A program made the translations under genes and the position numbers. DNA of 64,000 bases. It comes from Anniella stebbinsi. Lineage: Eukaryota > Chordata > Lepidosauria > Squamata > Anniellidae. Positions 33,791 through 44,046 of this stretch are shown here, one piece after another. The stretch spans positions 82,967,763 through 83,031,762 of the forward strand of contig JARDYH010000007.1 of assembly GCA_029215795.1 (NCBI GenBank). The letters are read 5' to 3'. The notes under the pieces are model-generated. The model was given only the letters and a program-made list of their open reading frames with translations, searched no databases and was not told the origin of the DNA. Positions within the stretch are counted from its first letter, which is position 1. Each line of letters opens with the position of its first letter.

Positions 33791-34139
33791 TAAAAGGGGT
33801 GGTGATAGAAGGAGGTGAAAGTCGAAGTGTGTGTGTAGCAAGGAAGGCGAGGCTTCCTGTAGAGGGATTGTCAAGCCAAGCGGTGGATTGGATTCTCGTG
33901 CTTCTCCCAGTGTCGGCGTCCAGGTTCCATAGAGGCAGAAGCCTCGGAGTCCAGAGAAACGACCATGTCGTGGAAATTGTGCCGATGCATGATACGAAAC
34001 ACCTTGGAACCACATCCACCAGCATTTAAAATGGAGGGGAGGGGGAGTCTTTGGCTCTCCAGATGGTGTTAGACTCCAACTCCCATCAACCACAGCCAGC
34101 ATGCCCAATAGTCAGTACCTGCAGGGGAAAAGACAGACC

Positions 34140-37100
34140 GTCTTCAGGGAGAGAGAGGGAGTGCCCGTGGCTGCCACCACCACTACCATCTCTGCCTTTG
34201 GACTTCTGCCTGGCGGACTGCTGCTCCCTACAGGACCAAGCCCCTAGGTACTGGGCCAGCCATTGCTGAGAGCCTCCACCTGTCCCCTCTTTGGAAGGGG
34301 ATATATAAGCTGGCTGGCTTAGGTGGTGTGTCTGCCACCTGGCAGGGGTGCCTCTGAAGGGCCCTACCCTCTTCTCAGGCAACTGTGTGCATGCGTGAAT
34401 GGTTTTGCATACATGAGCTATCCTAGGGTGAGAGCATAGGATAGCTGGTGTGTCTGAGATCCAGCCATCCCTCAGGTGAGAGCTGAGGGCTGGGGGCAAT
34501 TGGCTAGGGTGAGAGACTGGCCATAGCCTAGATATCAGCCTTGTGCAATTGGGAACGTTGCTTGAGGAGGGTGGTATTTTAGGTTGGCGCTTCACTTTCT
34601 TACAGGTCTGGCTTCCCTGCTTGGCTTTCCTGGCTTTTGTTATGTTTTTATTGTTTGTACATGTGCCCAGGTGAATCCCAGGGGAGGGACGGGGTGCCTT
34701 TATTGGTGTAATCTTGGGCAGAGGGAGGTATGGCATGGGGGGTTGGACACGTCAGGTAAGGGAAAGGTGGGAGAGATATTTGAAATCTGGCCCAACTTTC
34801 GGTCCTTCCCCCATATCTCACTATCCAGGTTGCCCTATCAGCCCACCCTCTGATCTGCAGGTGTTGCTATTGAATGCCACAATAAACTGATCACTATCCA
34901 TGACTTGATCGTGGATGAAAGGGCTGACCTGATGTGCATTACTGAGACCTGGGTGGATGAGCTGGATGAGCTGGGCGGAGTCTATCTATCTCAGCTCTGT
35001 CCACCTAGGTACTCAGTACAGCACCAGCCTAGATTGGAGGGCCTGGAGGGGAGGAGTTGCCATCATCCATAAGGATTCCATCTTTGTCGCAAGGAAATGC
35101 ACCCGCCCTACCGCCCGTTTTGAGGGTTTGTACCTTGTGCTGGGACAAAGACAGAACAGGTATGCTGCTGGTGTGCCGCCCACCCCACTACCCAGCAGTC
35201 TCCCTGCCCAAGCTGGCTGGGGTGGCCTCGGATGTGGGCTGGCGATTCGGTTGAGGCTTTGGTCTCACTATGGAATGGTGAGATGGGAAAGTCCATCGAT
35301 CCAATTGCTTCTGGTGCTCTTGAGCCCGTAACTCCCCTTGGTTTACAGAAGAGCTACGGGCAATGGAACAAGCTGGACAATAGCTAGAGTACAGGTGGCG
35401 CAGGACTCGGAGCGAGTATGATGGAAGCTTAGCAAAAACTTTCCAGTTTGCCTATTATGCGGCAGTGAGGATGGCAGAAAAATCGTAATTTGCCTCCATT
35501 ATCCCATTCTTGAAATGTCGCCCAGCAGAATTATTCTGAGTGGTTAAGAACCTCTTGGGACCAGGCTCGGGTTTAAAGAAGCTAGGATTGGAACCCTCGG
35601 TCATCTGCTGCAATAAATTTGCTAGGTACTTGGAGGAGAAAGTTGCTTGTATTTGCTCAGAATTTGATGCCACAGTTATTGCAGAGTCTGGGGAGGTGTC
35701 CAGTGCCCCATCTGGTCATGTTTCCTGGGATCAATCCCAGTTGTTGCAGCCTGATGATGTGGATAAGACGCTTGAATCAGTCCGTCCCACCACTTGTAAG
35801 CTTGACCCTTGCCCATCTTGGCTAATACGATCTAGCAGAGGTGGATTGATTGGGTGGGTCCAGGAGGTGGTAAATGCCTCACTCTGTCAGGGAGTGGTGC
35901 CTGCTGCCTTGAAAGAGGCTGTAGTGCACCCTCTCCTGAAGAGGACCTCCCTGGACCCAGAGGTATGTGAGAACTACCGCCTTATCGCTAATACCCCCTT
36001 TTGGGGCAAGGTGCTTAAGCGTGTGGTTGGCTGGGCAGCTTCAGTCGTTCTTGGAGGAAATTGATTCTCTGGACCCATATCAGGTTGGTTTCAGGCCAGG
36101 GCATGGCACTGAAATGGCCTTGGTTGCTCTGACCAATGACCTACTCTAGGGGGGTGGGGAGTTGCTACCCTGTTGATCTTCCTGGATCCCTCAGCGGATT
36201 TGATCGGCTCTGCGAGATGGGAGTAAGCGGCACTGTGTTACAGTGGTTCTGCTCCTATTTGCAGGTCCAATCCCAGAGGGTGGTATTGGGGGATTCCTGT
36301 TCCACCCCATGGCTATTAACCTGTGGAGTGCCACAGGGCTCTATTCTATCCCCCATGCTGTTCAACATCTATATGAAGCCGCTGGGAGAGGTCATTAGGG
36401 GTTTTGGGGTTGGGTGTCATCAGTATGCTGATGATACTCAGCTCTGTTTCTCCTTATCGTCGGAGTCAGCTAGGGCAATGAAGGTGCTGGACCAGTGCCT
36501 GGAGGCTGTAATGGGCTGGATGAGGGCTAATAAACTGAAGCTGAATCCTGATAAGATAGAAGCTCTGTGGATTGGTGGTTCCCGAGTCCAGGAGTTGGGT
36601 AAGCTGCCTCTTCTGGGTGGGTTACACTCCCTCTGAAGGAGCAGGTGTGTAGCTTGGGAGTACTCCTAGATCCATTCTTGTCACTGGAGGCCCAGGTGGA
36701 CTCCATGGCTCGGAGTACTTGGGGTCAGCTACGGCCTTTCCTGGACAAGAACAATCTAGCCACAGTAGTCCATTTACTGGTAACTTCCCAACTGCAACAC
36801 ACTCTACATGGGGCTGCCCTTGAAGACAACTCAGAAGTTGCAGCTGGTGCAAAATGCAGCAGCTAGACTGCTCACCAGAACATCTTATAAAGACAATATC
36901 ACACCAGTCTTAAAAGAATTACATTGGCTGCCTATACACTTCTGGATGGAATTCGAGGTGTTGGCAATGACATTTAAAGCCCTAAACAGCTTGGGACCTC
37001 AGTACTTGATGGAGCATCTCTTCCTATATATGCCTGCCCGAGATGTGAGATCTGTTGGAGGAGCCCTCCTCTGCATCCCACCAACATGAAACAGACATTA

Positions 37101-37447
37101 TGGTGGGACGCGGGAGAGGGCTTTCTCTGTTGTGGCACCCCGGTTGTGGAATACCCTCCCCTTGGAGGCCCGACTGGTGCCAACACTGGCTTCATTTCGG
37201 CACCAAGTTAAAACATGGCTTTTTATCAAAGCCTTTAAGGGCTAAATTCTCCTTAGTTGAACATAGTTTTAATTGTTTTACTGCTTTTAAATTTCTCTAC
37301 TGGTTTTAATTCGTTAATGATTTAATACATTTTTAGCTGTGTAAATTATTTATGTTTATATTGTTCTGATTTTATCTGTACGCCGCCCTGAGATCTGAGC
37401 GATAATAGGGTGGGATACAAATGTTTTAATATATAAAATAAATAAAT
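34140..37447 (+). mobile_element. long CR1/L2-type LINE, decayed
   Basis: An almost full-length non-LTR element. The 5' region has a TATATAAG box at 34302-34309. Endonuclease-like coding starts near 34862, followed by the linker with PWFTEELRAMEQA, then the reverse transcriptase and the C-terminal domain ending near 37244. The 3' part has GCCGCCCTGAGATCTGAGCG and an AATAAATAAAT tail at about 37432-37447. The exact 5' limit is uncertain. Internal stops, frameshifts and a deletion make it inactive. Confidence 0.85.
34862..37244 (+). pseudogene. LINE ORF2 (endonuclease-reverse transcriptase), broken
   Basis: The order is apurinic-type endonuclease (MCITETWVDE near 34934; GVAIIHKDS near 35068), linker, then RT. 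RT landmarks are LLKRTSLDPEVCENYRLIAN near 35935, GFRPGHGTEMALVAL near 36089, GVPQGSILSPMLFNIYMKP near 36326 and the catalytic YADDTQL near 36421. The C-terminal region has LKLNPDKIEALW and QNAAARLL. Around 36160-36215 the text jumps from IFLDPSADL straight to the ARWE-type segment: the first Asp-bearing RT motif survives only partly and residues after it are deleted. Several shifts of frame break the rest. Confidence 0.85.
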
Positions 37448-37515
37448 AGTCATGGATGGTAGGATTTGCAGATGAACAGCATCTGGATAGCAACGGTTTT
37501 CCTAACTCTGCTTTA

Positions 37516-38093
37516 AAATGGGCCTGTTCAGAGAACATGCTAAGCCATGGGTAAGCCACTAGCCATGGTTAAGCAAATTGTTAGTGAACGTGTTTAAACA
37601 AACACGTTCACTAAACCGTGGTTGTGTAGCGACCATGGTTAGGAATGGTTCACATGACACACTAAGTCATACTGATCCTGTTCAGATGACACACTAAGCC
37701 ATGGTGGTTAAGCATTTTGAGCTGAACGTTATGGCTTAGTGTGTTGTGTGAACCATTCCTAACCATAGTGGCTACATAACCACGGTTTAAACACGTTGGC
37801 TGAATTCGGACGACACAATAAGCAATTGGGGGAGGGGGGGAACAATCGTCAGTTGTATTGACTATCGTGTCGTCCGAATGCTGCCATAGTCAACTCAGCG
37901 CTGATCCTAATCCACACCACAGTTGATTATTTATTACCATGTTGTGTGGGGAGTACCCCCTAGATGAACAACTCTAAAGTTGTTTATTACCCCACCATTG
38001 ACTATCGTGTTGTCCGAATTCAGCCGTTCACTAACCATTTGCTGCAAAAGGGTTAGTGGCTTAACCATGGCTTAGCATGTTCTCTGAACAGGC
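37516..38093. repeat. compound CTGTTCAGAC-family MITE with nested insertion
   Basis: The outer ends GGGCCTGTTCAGAGAACATG and CATGTTCTCTGAACAGGCCC are perfect mirrors. An internal second start (CCTGTTCAGATGACACAC) at about 37677 shows that two copies are joined. The second copy is split at 37797 by a 228-bp MITE, and resumes at 38026 with the expected TCACTAACC. Together these give a three-layer repeat. Confidence 0.8.
37798..38025. mobile_element. 3-bp-duplication MITE, nested copy
   Basis: Begins GGCTGAATTCGGACGACAC and ends GTTGTCCGAATTCAGCC; 228 bp. GTT flanks both sides (37795-37797 and 38026-38028). Internal ACTATCGTGTCGTCCGAATG near 37860 forms a second inverted match. Removal restores the host MITE exactly with one GTT. 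Confidence 0.9.
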
Positions 38094-38155
38094 CCAGTGT
38101 TTAGCTCAGTTTTTTTAACCACCATGGTTTAGCATGTCGTCTAAACAGAGTCAGT

Positions 38156-38380
38156 GGCTCAATTCGGACGACACAATAAACAACTGTTGTGGGGGAAACA
38201 ACTGTCAGTTGTTTTGACTATCGTGTTATCCGAATGCTGCCATAGTCAACTCAGTGCTGATCCTAATCCACACCACAGTTGATTATTTATTACCTTATTG
38301 TGTGGGGAGTACCCCCAGATGAACTACTGTAATGTTGATTATTACCCCACCATTGACTATCGTGTTGTCCGAATTGAGCC
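38156..38380. mobile_element. 3-bp-duplication MITE
   Basis: Begins GGCTCAATTCGGACGACAC and ends GTTGTCCGAATTGAGCC; 225 bp, close to 37798-38025 along its length. AGT flanks both sides (38153-38155 and 38381-38383). The host just to the left, AACCACCATGGTTTAGCATG, is the right end of another CTGTTCAGAC-family repeat. Confidence 0.9.
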
Positions 38381-38494
38381 AGTGTCTTCTCCTTTAAGCT
38401 GCTTTCCCTCCCTCTACACCCCAACAATGGTTGAATAGAACCCTAGTTCAATCACCAGAGTAATTTGTCTTACATGGCCTCTTGCGGTCAACAA

Positions 38495-38630
38495 CCTTGA
38501 ACCAGGCCACTGAAGCAGAAGCACCTTGGATAGCTCCTTTAGAATTCTGCCTGGTTCTGACTGAAACCCCAGAACAGATTCACCGCCTCACTGGTATCGG
38601 AACCACCAGCCTCCACTGCATGAGGGCAAT
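38495..38630. repeat. fragment of the GGTGGCTCTGATGTCA MITE
   Basis: Carries GCACCTTGGATAGCTCCTTT, GACTGAAACCCCAG and GAACCACCAGCCTCCACTG, the right half of the family at 57958-58135. Diverged. Confidence 0.6.
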
Positions 38631-39498
38631 AGCCCTCTCCTCCTGTGGTTCCTAGGGTGCCCACTTACGAATCGGCAGAAAAAGAGGAAATGCATTACCG
38701 AAAAAAGAGGATGCAGAGTTGCCTAAAATTTCCGTATGCCAATTTATATGCACAGAAGCAAATTTAGAAATTATTTGTATGGGAATTGAAATGCATCTCA
38801 CAGTAGTGCAGAAGACTGTGACCGGGGGACCTCCGTGCCTACCTGTTCAGTCCGTTGTCCAGGTGCTCTTGTGGGTGGGCAGAAGTCCTTGGGGTTCTTG
38901 ATCTTTAAACTGGAATTCGACAGGGCAACCCTTCAAATAGAGGACGGCCCTCTGGCAGCTCTTCAAATAAAGGAATCAGTATTCAATAGCATACTGGAAC
39001 TGGAGGGTCCATATGACCGTCTTAGCTAATAGCCACTGGTGGCAGCTAAATAGTGGATAGGTGGACAAGCCTGAGTTTATTGAGCCTATATGTATTGTAT
39101 TAAATATTAGTATTCTATTTTATATTTTTAACTAAAATGACGTTTTTGTTTTTGAACTGGTTGTAATCCTCCCAGAGAAATTCAGTTATTGGGTGGATTA
39201 GAAATGTACTAAAATAAATGTGCTTGAGTAGACCCCCAAATTTATTTGCAGATAGGCTCATAAACAATACTAGCTTCCCACCCACAACCCAGTCATTGCT
39301 ATTCCACCTAGCTGATGGCCTGTCCCTTCTGAGGTTGGTGCAATGCAAATAGGCCTAATTTTGGATATGCTTTACTAAAACGTGGTGTTCTTTATGAAGC
39401 ATGTTCAGCTGTGCATTCCCCAACCCAGTTTGGGATTCCAGAGTCCATTTTGTTCCTTCCCCCCACCCCACTCACCCAGCCAAAAATAGGAATTAGTG

Positions 39499-39500
<2 letters not shown>
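38631..39500. other. unassigned noncoding DNA
   Basis: AT-rich, no recognised repeat until the TG array. A 77-codon minus-strand open frame (39115-39348) lacks motifs. Confidence 0.4.

Positions 39501-39502
<2 letters not shown>

Positions 39503-39537
<35 letters not shown>
39503..39537. repeat. (TG)n microsatellite
   Basis: About 17 TG units, uninterrupted. Confidence 0.97.
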
Positions 39538-39540
<3 letters not shown>

Positions 39541-39679
39541 AACCTTTTTATTTTCAACACGACAATAACCGCTACAACAATAGCAAGGCAAAAAGGGGGT
39601 ATTCATATCCATAAACATAGCAATACGCAGTAATTATTAACATCTCCCTTGATGTTAATGGCATCCCATGGTCATCATC

Positions 39680-39726
<47 letters not shown>

Positions 39727-39727
39727 T
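39680..39727. repeat. (TAA)n microsatellite
   Basis: About sixteen TAA units. It abuts the minus-strand LINE tail at 39728, so it is probably that element's 3' array. Confidence 0.95.
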
Positions 39728-39985
39728 TATTTCTTACCCGCCTCTCCGTTTGGATCGAGGCGGGGAACAACAATATGATAAAATACATAAAACTGATTAA
39801 AACATAACACACATTAATAAAACTGCATTAAAACATCCTAAAACTTCCTAAAAACATCCTAAAAACATTCTAAAATTCCACTGGATATGCCTGCCGGAAG
39901 AGAACAGTCTTTATGGCTTTCTTAAATTCTAAAAGACTGTTAAGTTGACGAGTCTCCTCTGGCAGGTCATTCCACAGTCTGGGAG
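39728..39985 (-). mobile_element. CR1/L2-type LINE 3' end
   Basis: TTATTTCTTACCCGCCTCTC, then CCGTTTGGATCGAGGCGGGG, is the mirror of the LINE terminus found at about 3046-3085. It continues with TTCTAAAAGACTGTTAAG and GGTCATTCCACAGTCTGGG, the mirror of the ORF2 C-terminal end. It stops abruptly at 39985 against a plus-strand LINE. Confidence 0.75.
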
Positions 39986-40358
39986 CGTCCCATGAAGCTG
40001 ATTGGTGGGAGATTCAGGACAGATAGGCGGAAGGACATCTTTACACAGCACAGAGTTAAACTATGGGATTCACTACCACAAGATGTAGTGATGGCCACCA
40101 ATTTGGATGGCTTTAGAAGGGGTTGGATAAGTTCCTGGAGGAGAAGGCTATCAATGGCTACTAGCCTTGATGACTATGTGCTACCTCCAGTATCCATATG
40201 CACCAATTGCTAGGGAACATGGGTGGGAGGATGCTGTTGCACCGTGTCCTGCTTGGATGGTCCCTGGCTGACAACTAGTTGGCCTCTGTATGAATAGAGT
40301 GCAAGACTAGATGGACCCTCGGTCTGATCCAGGATGTTACTTCTTATGTTCTTATGAT
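39986..40358 (+). mobile_element. CR1-like LINE 3' end
   Basis: Starts TCCCATGAAGCTGATTGGTG inside ORF2. The frame reads MKLIGGRF and LWDSLPQDVVMATNLDGF (C-terminal motif of CR1-type ORF2), then the untranslated region and the TTATGTTCTTATG tail. 5' truncated, inserted next to an opposing LINE end. Confidence 0.85.
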
Positions 40359-40359
40359 A

Positions 40360-40860
40360 TGGGGCGGTGGAAGAATTTAACACTTTCATTTCAAATACCT
40401 CCTACATCCGTCAAAATCGTATGGATGCTTATTTAGCTATATGGACTGCGTATATTAATAACAATATTTGAAATGATGAGAAACAGGACAAAATGTGGAA
40501 GGGTGTGGACACGATGGAGGGGATCAAACCCTGTGCCCTGATTGTCCACCACTATCTCTCTATTTTTTAAATTCAAAATAAATGTCTGTCCCCAGCGTAC
40601 TGCCACAGCAATTAATCATTTATCCAGAATAAGACTGCATCCCATACACCACACCAGCCCGCCATTTCAAGAACCCATGTATTTGATGAAGTGGACACGA
40701 AAGCTCATGCCAAAATCAATGTGGTAGTCTTTAAGGTGCCAGCCTACTCTTTGTTTTTTACTTAAGGTTTGATCTCCTGCTGGTTGCCTGTTCTCCTGCT
40801 GTGCAAAGTTGGGATGTAGGGCTCAATGGGATCCATTCACACGCGCGCACCATTCCACTT
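40360..40860. other. unassigned noncoding DNA
   Basis: No repeat or gene recognised, except CGCGCGC just before 40861. Confidence 0.4.
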
Positions 40861-40862
40861 GG

Positions 40863-41214
40863 GCCCCCTCTACAAGGATGCGCTTTTGCGCCCGGTTGTG
40901 CGATTATGCGCATTATCGCAGACGCGCATTTACTCCTAATCCCTCTACACGGGAGGCTGCAAGAGGCGGCGAAACGCATTAATAGATGTCCAAAAAGCGC
41001 TTTACAAGAAGTTAATGTGCATAATCGCTTGTTCACACGGGGAAAATGCGCTTTAACGGCCGGAGCAAAATAAAACTCGCGATTTAACGCGCATTCGAAA
41101 ATGCGCATTATCGGGGAGATAACGCGCCTCTACGCCCGATTTTCGCTCCGTTCTTGTAGAGGTAAAATTTTTAATGAACCTTCAAAGCGCATTAAACCTC
41201 TCTTGTAGAGGCAC
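40863..41214. mobile_element. CpG-rich MITE (copy 2)
   Basis: Left end CCCCCTCTACAAGGATGCG and right end CTCTTGTAGAGGCACCC are inverted at the CCTCTACAAG core. Internal words GATTATGCGCATTATCG, AATGCGCATTATCGGGG and TTTAACGCGCATTCG recur. CpG sites are far denser than in the flanks. No protein coding. Shares its right two thirds with copy 1 at 21118-21474. Confidence 0.7.
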
Positions 41215-41239
41215 CCGAGGTAAACAGCAGAATAGTTAT

Positions 41240-41640
41240 CATCTGCCAGCAAGGTTTGCCCTTCTCCTGTTGTGTTATCACGCTTCCGGGATCTGAGGAT
41301 AAAATCAATTTCTGGTCAGCGGCTGGAAAGTGCATTTCTTCCCCACCCACATATTTGAGGGTTAGAAACTTTGAATTTAAAGGGGAATGTGACTGTGACA
41401 TTCTCCGAATTTCGAACGTGCCTTTGTAGATCATGCCCCATTCTTCATCGCACAGTAATTGTGATGCAAATGTTCCAGTTGTCTGGTTATCACTGCATTT
41501 AAAGGACTGCCACATGTGGTGGTGTCCATGAACTGGAAGGAAGCAGAGCTCTTTGGGGGTGAAGATCCCGGCTTTCTTTGCAACCATGTCCACACTTCCA
41601 CAATCCATTCTCCATGCGCCACATTGCACCTAAGCATCAG
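41240..41640. promoter_or_regulatory. candidate conserved noncoding element
   Basis: A repeat-free block with an intact octamer ATGCAAAT (41464-41471), CATTTAAAGG and CACATGTGG words. A minus-strand frame (41192-41629) is open but has no recognised domain. Inference only. Confidence 0.25.
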
Positions 41641-41817
41641 CCAGGCCCTATGTATTGGTTACTGCCTGGATATGAACGTCCTGCCTTTGCTTGTTACTAT
41701 CAAGATGCTTATGTACAAATATCTATTCTGCCAAAGCTTTCCTGCCAGGTCTTACCCTTGTTGACCTTATCTCCGGGCTCTGACCTTTCTCTGCCCCAGT
41801 GTGCCTTCCTAACCCAT

Positions 41818-41963
41818 ACTTTTGGTCCCGCCGCCATTGGAGGTACGTTTAGTGGGGATGCAAAAGAGGGCCTTCTCAGTGGCTGCTCCCAGGCTTTGGA
41901 ACTCCCTTTCTGCTGTCCTTCCACTGGCAGGTAAAGATGTTTTCATTCAGGCAGGGCTTTGGC
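41818..41963 (+). pseudogene. LINE ORF2 C-terminal relic
   Basis: The frame reads PPLEVRLVGMQKRAFSVAAP and RLWNSL, the conserved end of CR1/L2-type ORF2, followed by FIQAGLW. It is cut at 41963 where an opposing CR1-like end starts. Confidence 0.65.
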
Positions 41964-41965
41964 AT

Positions 41966-42362
41966 GTAAGAACACAAGAAGAGCCCTGCTGGATCAGACC
42001 AAGGGTCCATCTGGTCCAGCATTCTGCTCACACAGCGGCCAACCAGCTGTCCGCAAGAAAGCCACAAGGAAGACACAAGTGCAACAGCACCCTCCTGCCC
42101 ATATTCCCCAGCAACTGGTGTACATAGGCACACTGCCTTTGATACTGGAGATAGGATGTAACCATCAGGACTAGTAGCCATTGAGAGCGTTCTCCCCTAG
42201 GAATTTGCCTAACCCCCTTTTCAACCCATCCAAATCAATGGCCATCCCTACACCTTGTGGTAGCGAATTCCACAGTTTGACAGTGTACTATGTGAAGAAG
42301 TCTTTCCTTTTATCTGTCCTGAATGTCACACCAATCAGAAACCCACTGGGTTCTAGGTTTAT
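41966..42362 (-). mobile_element. CR1-like LINE 3' end
   Basis: On the plus strand: GTAAGAACACAAGAAGAGCC, TGCTGGATCAGACCAAGGGT, then CCCCAGCAACTGGTGTACAT, ACTAGTAGCCATTGAGAG and TGTGGTAGCGAATTCCACAG. It is the mirror of the element at 62878-63478 and extends into ORF2 (about 42200-42360). Confidence 0.87.
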
Positions 42363-42364
42363 GA

Positions 42365-43490
42365 GAGCGTGTGATGTTTTCTGTTATTGTTGTGTTTCTT
42401 CATTGCGCTTTTAATGTATTTTGTTTTATGTTCATTTTAACCACGTTTTCACTTTCGTTGTTTCTTATTATTGTTTGCTGCCTTGAGCGCCAAATAAATC
42501 CTTCAGCCTTCCATGCTTGGGAAGTTTTTGCTGGCTTTACACCCACTTGATGGTTTCTGTCCTGTTCTTTCTTTGCTTCCTGGCAGAGATCTATCTTTGG
42601 GATCTCAGCAATTCGTCTGGCTGTTCCACAGCATGCTTCCTAGTGCATCATCGCCCCATTCTGGATCTGACCATTCATACTTCTTGCCACCTCTTCTCTG
42701 AGTCAGGTTGGATCAGCACACCGTCTCCGCCCTCTGTCGCTGTTGCCTTGTTCCCTGGAGTTTCAGCTCCTTCTTAAAGAGATTGGCGACCTCCCCGTTA
42801 CTTCTCTCTCTTTCTCGTTCTTTGTCAATCCAGGGATGAGCTCTATGAACCGTAGGAGGGAGAAGCTTAGTGGATAGGTAATGCCAGCAGGGACTGTGCT
42901 AATGGACTTTTTTGCTTTGATGAAATGGCAGAGATCGGCTCCTGTACCGGGAAGAGTGCAATAAGGTAGAGAGGTTTTCAGTCTTTGGCTCAGCTCAGCT
43001 GGTTCCAAGATACGTGGCCCATCAAGTCAAGGCCCTGTTGATAACGCTGGATGCTAGAATCTGTTTTAAGATGTAGTCCAGATGGCACTGCACACCTGAC
43101 CACCAATCCCAACCTGGGAAATGAACAAGGGATGCATGCCTGAGAACATGGATGTGGAAATCCTCCTCAACCTTGCTACCATCCTATGATGGCCTTCTAT
43201 GAGAGATTGCTAGGCATTACCCTAAGCTTCAGAATGTTCAGAACTAGAAACTTGCATTTTATAAAGCAAAAGCCAACAGTCTCACAATGCACTCGGTTCC
43301 AGATTCCACACTTGCCTGGTGTGGCTGTGCAACATTCAGCATCTCTCCCTTGGCTATAAGGTGTGAGAAGATGCAATTCTGTGTTGTACTCTTCTGCCCT
43401 TCTAGCCATTTTGCAATAGATGGAGATTGCTTGATCATGTCTCCTTCCCATGGACTACACACTGCACTCCAAAGGAATAAGCTGTCTCTG
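42365..43490. other. unassigned noncoding DNA
   Basis: No recognised repeats beyond AT-rich text at 42365-42500 with GCCTTGAGCGCCAAATAAAT, which resembles a LINE or gene 3' end. No exon supported. Confidence 0.35.
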
Positions 43491-43492
43491 CT

Positions 43493-43493
<1 letters not shown>

Positions 43494-43536
<43 letters not shown>
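43494..43536. repeat. (TAA)n microsatellite
   Basis: About fourteen TAA units; a minus-strand poly-Tyr frame here is an artefact of it. Confidence 0.97.
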
Positions 43537-43680
43537 TGTTAAAGCACAGAGAGAATGAGATTCTGCCCTTCCTCATCCTCTGTAGTATCTCTCCCATCTT
43601 GAGCATGGAAATTCTTGCTTCTTGCTTCCATCTCAACTGGGAAATGAGGCAGCCTCCCAGGAGATCCCGTTCTTGAGTTG

Positions 43681-43681
<1 letters not shown>

Positions 43682-43727
<46 letters not shown>
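43682..43727. repeat. (GA)n microsatellite
   Basis: About 45 bases of pure GA. Confidence 0.97.
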
Positions 43728-43729
<2 letters not shown>

Positions 43730-43764
43730 AGGGCGGGTAGAGAGGCTGAGGCGCCTGTGTCTGC

Positions 43765-43915
43765 CATTTGCTGCCTCCACGGAGCCTGAAACTGTTAAAC
43801 TAATTAAAGATTTTCAGCGCCAGGATTAATCCTTTTGCAGGGCGGTTATTGTGAGCCCAGGTAGTCGATTAGTTCACCAGGCGGGGATATTGGATTTCTG
43901 AAAGGCAAGTCAGCA
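43765..43915. promoter_or_regulatory. candidate conserved noncoding element
   Basis: A compact, repeat-free block with several homeodomain-type sites: TAATTA (43801-43806), the palindrome GGATTAATCC (43823-43832, a paired bicoid/OTX-type site) and TCGATTAG near 43865. The clustering suggests an enhancer core, but this is inference from motifs alone. Confidence 0.35.
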
Positions 43916-44004
43916 CTCTTTGGGGGCTGTTATCTTTCCAAGGCTCCAGGGGTCAGGAGGTAGCAAGGAGAGGTGACTGCAATCTTTCTCTCTCACAGTC
44001 TTTT

Positions 44005-44046
44005 ACACACATACACACACACACACACACATACACACACACACAC
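44005..44046. repeat. (AC)n microsatellite
   Basis: About 20 AC units with two AT interruptions. Confidence 0.95.

Noticed and set aside
33569..34108. 179-codon minus-strand open frame
   Set aside because: No domain, crosses a short repeat at its distal end, and overlaps another open frame; not supported.
34086..34736. 216-codon minus-strand open frame
   Set aside because: Lies antisense to the LINE 5' region and lacks any motif; accidental.
43259..43780. 173-codon minus-strand frame with poly-Tyr and Ser-Leu runs
   Set aside because: Generated by (TAA)n and (GA)n arrays.
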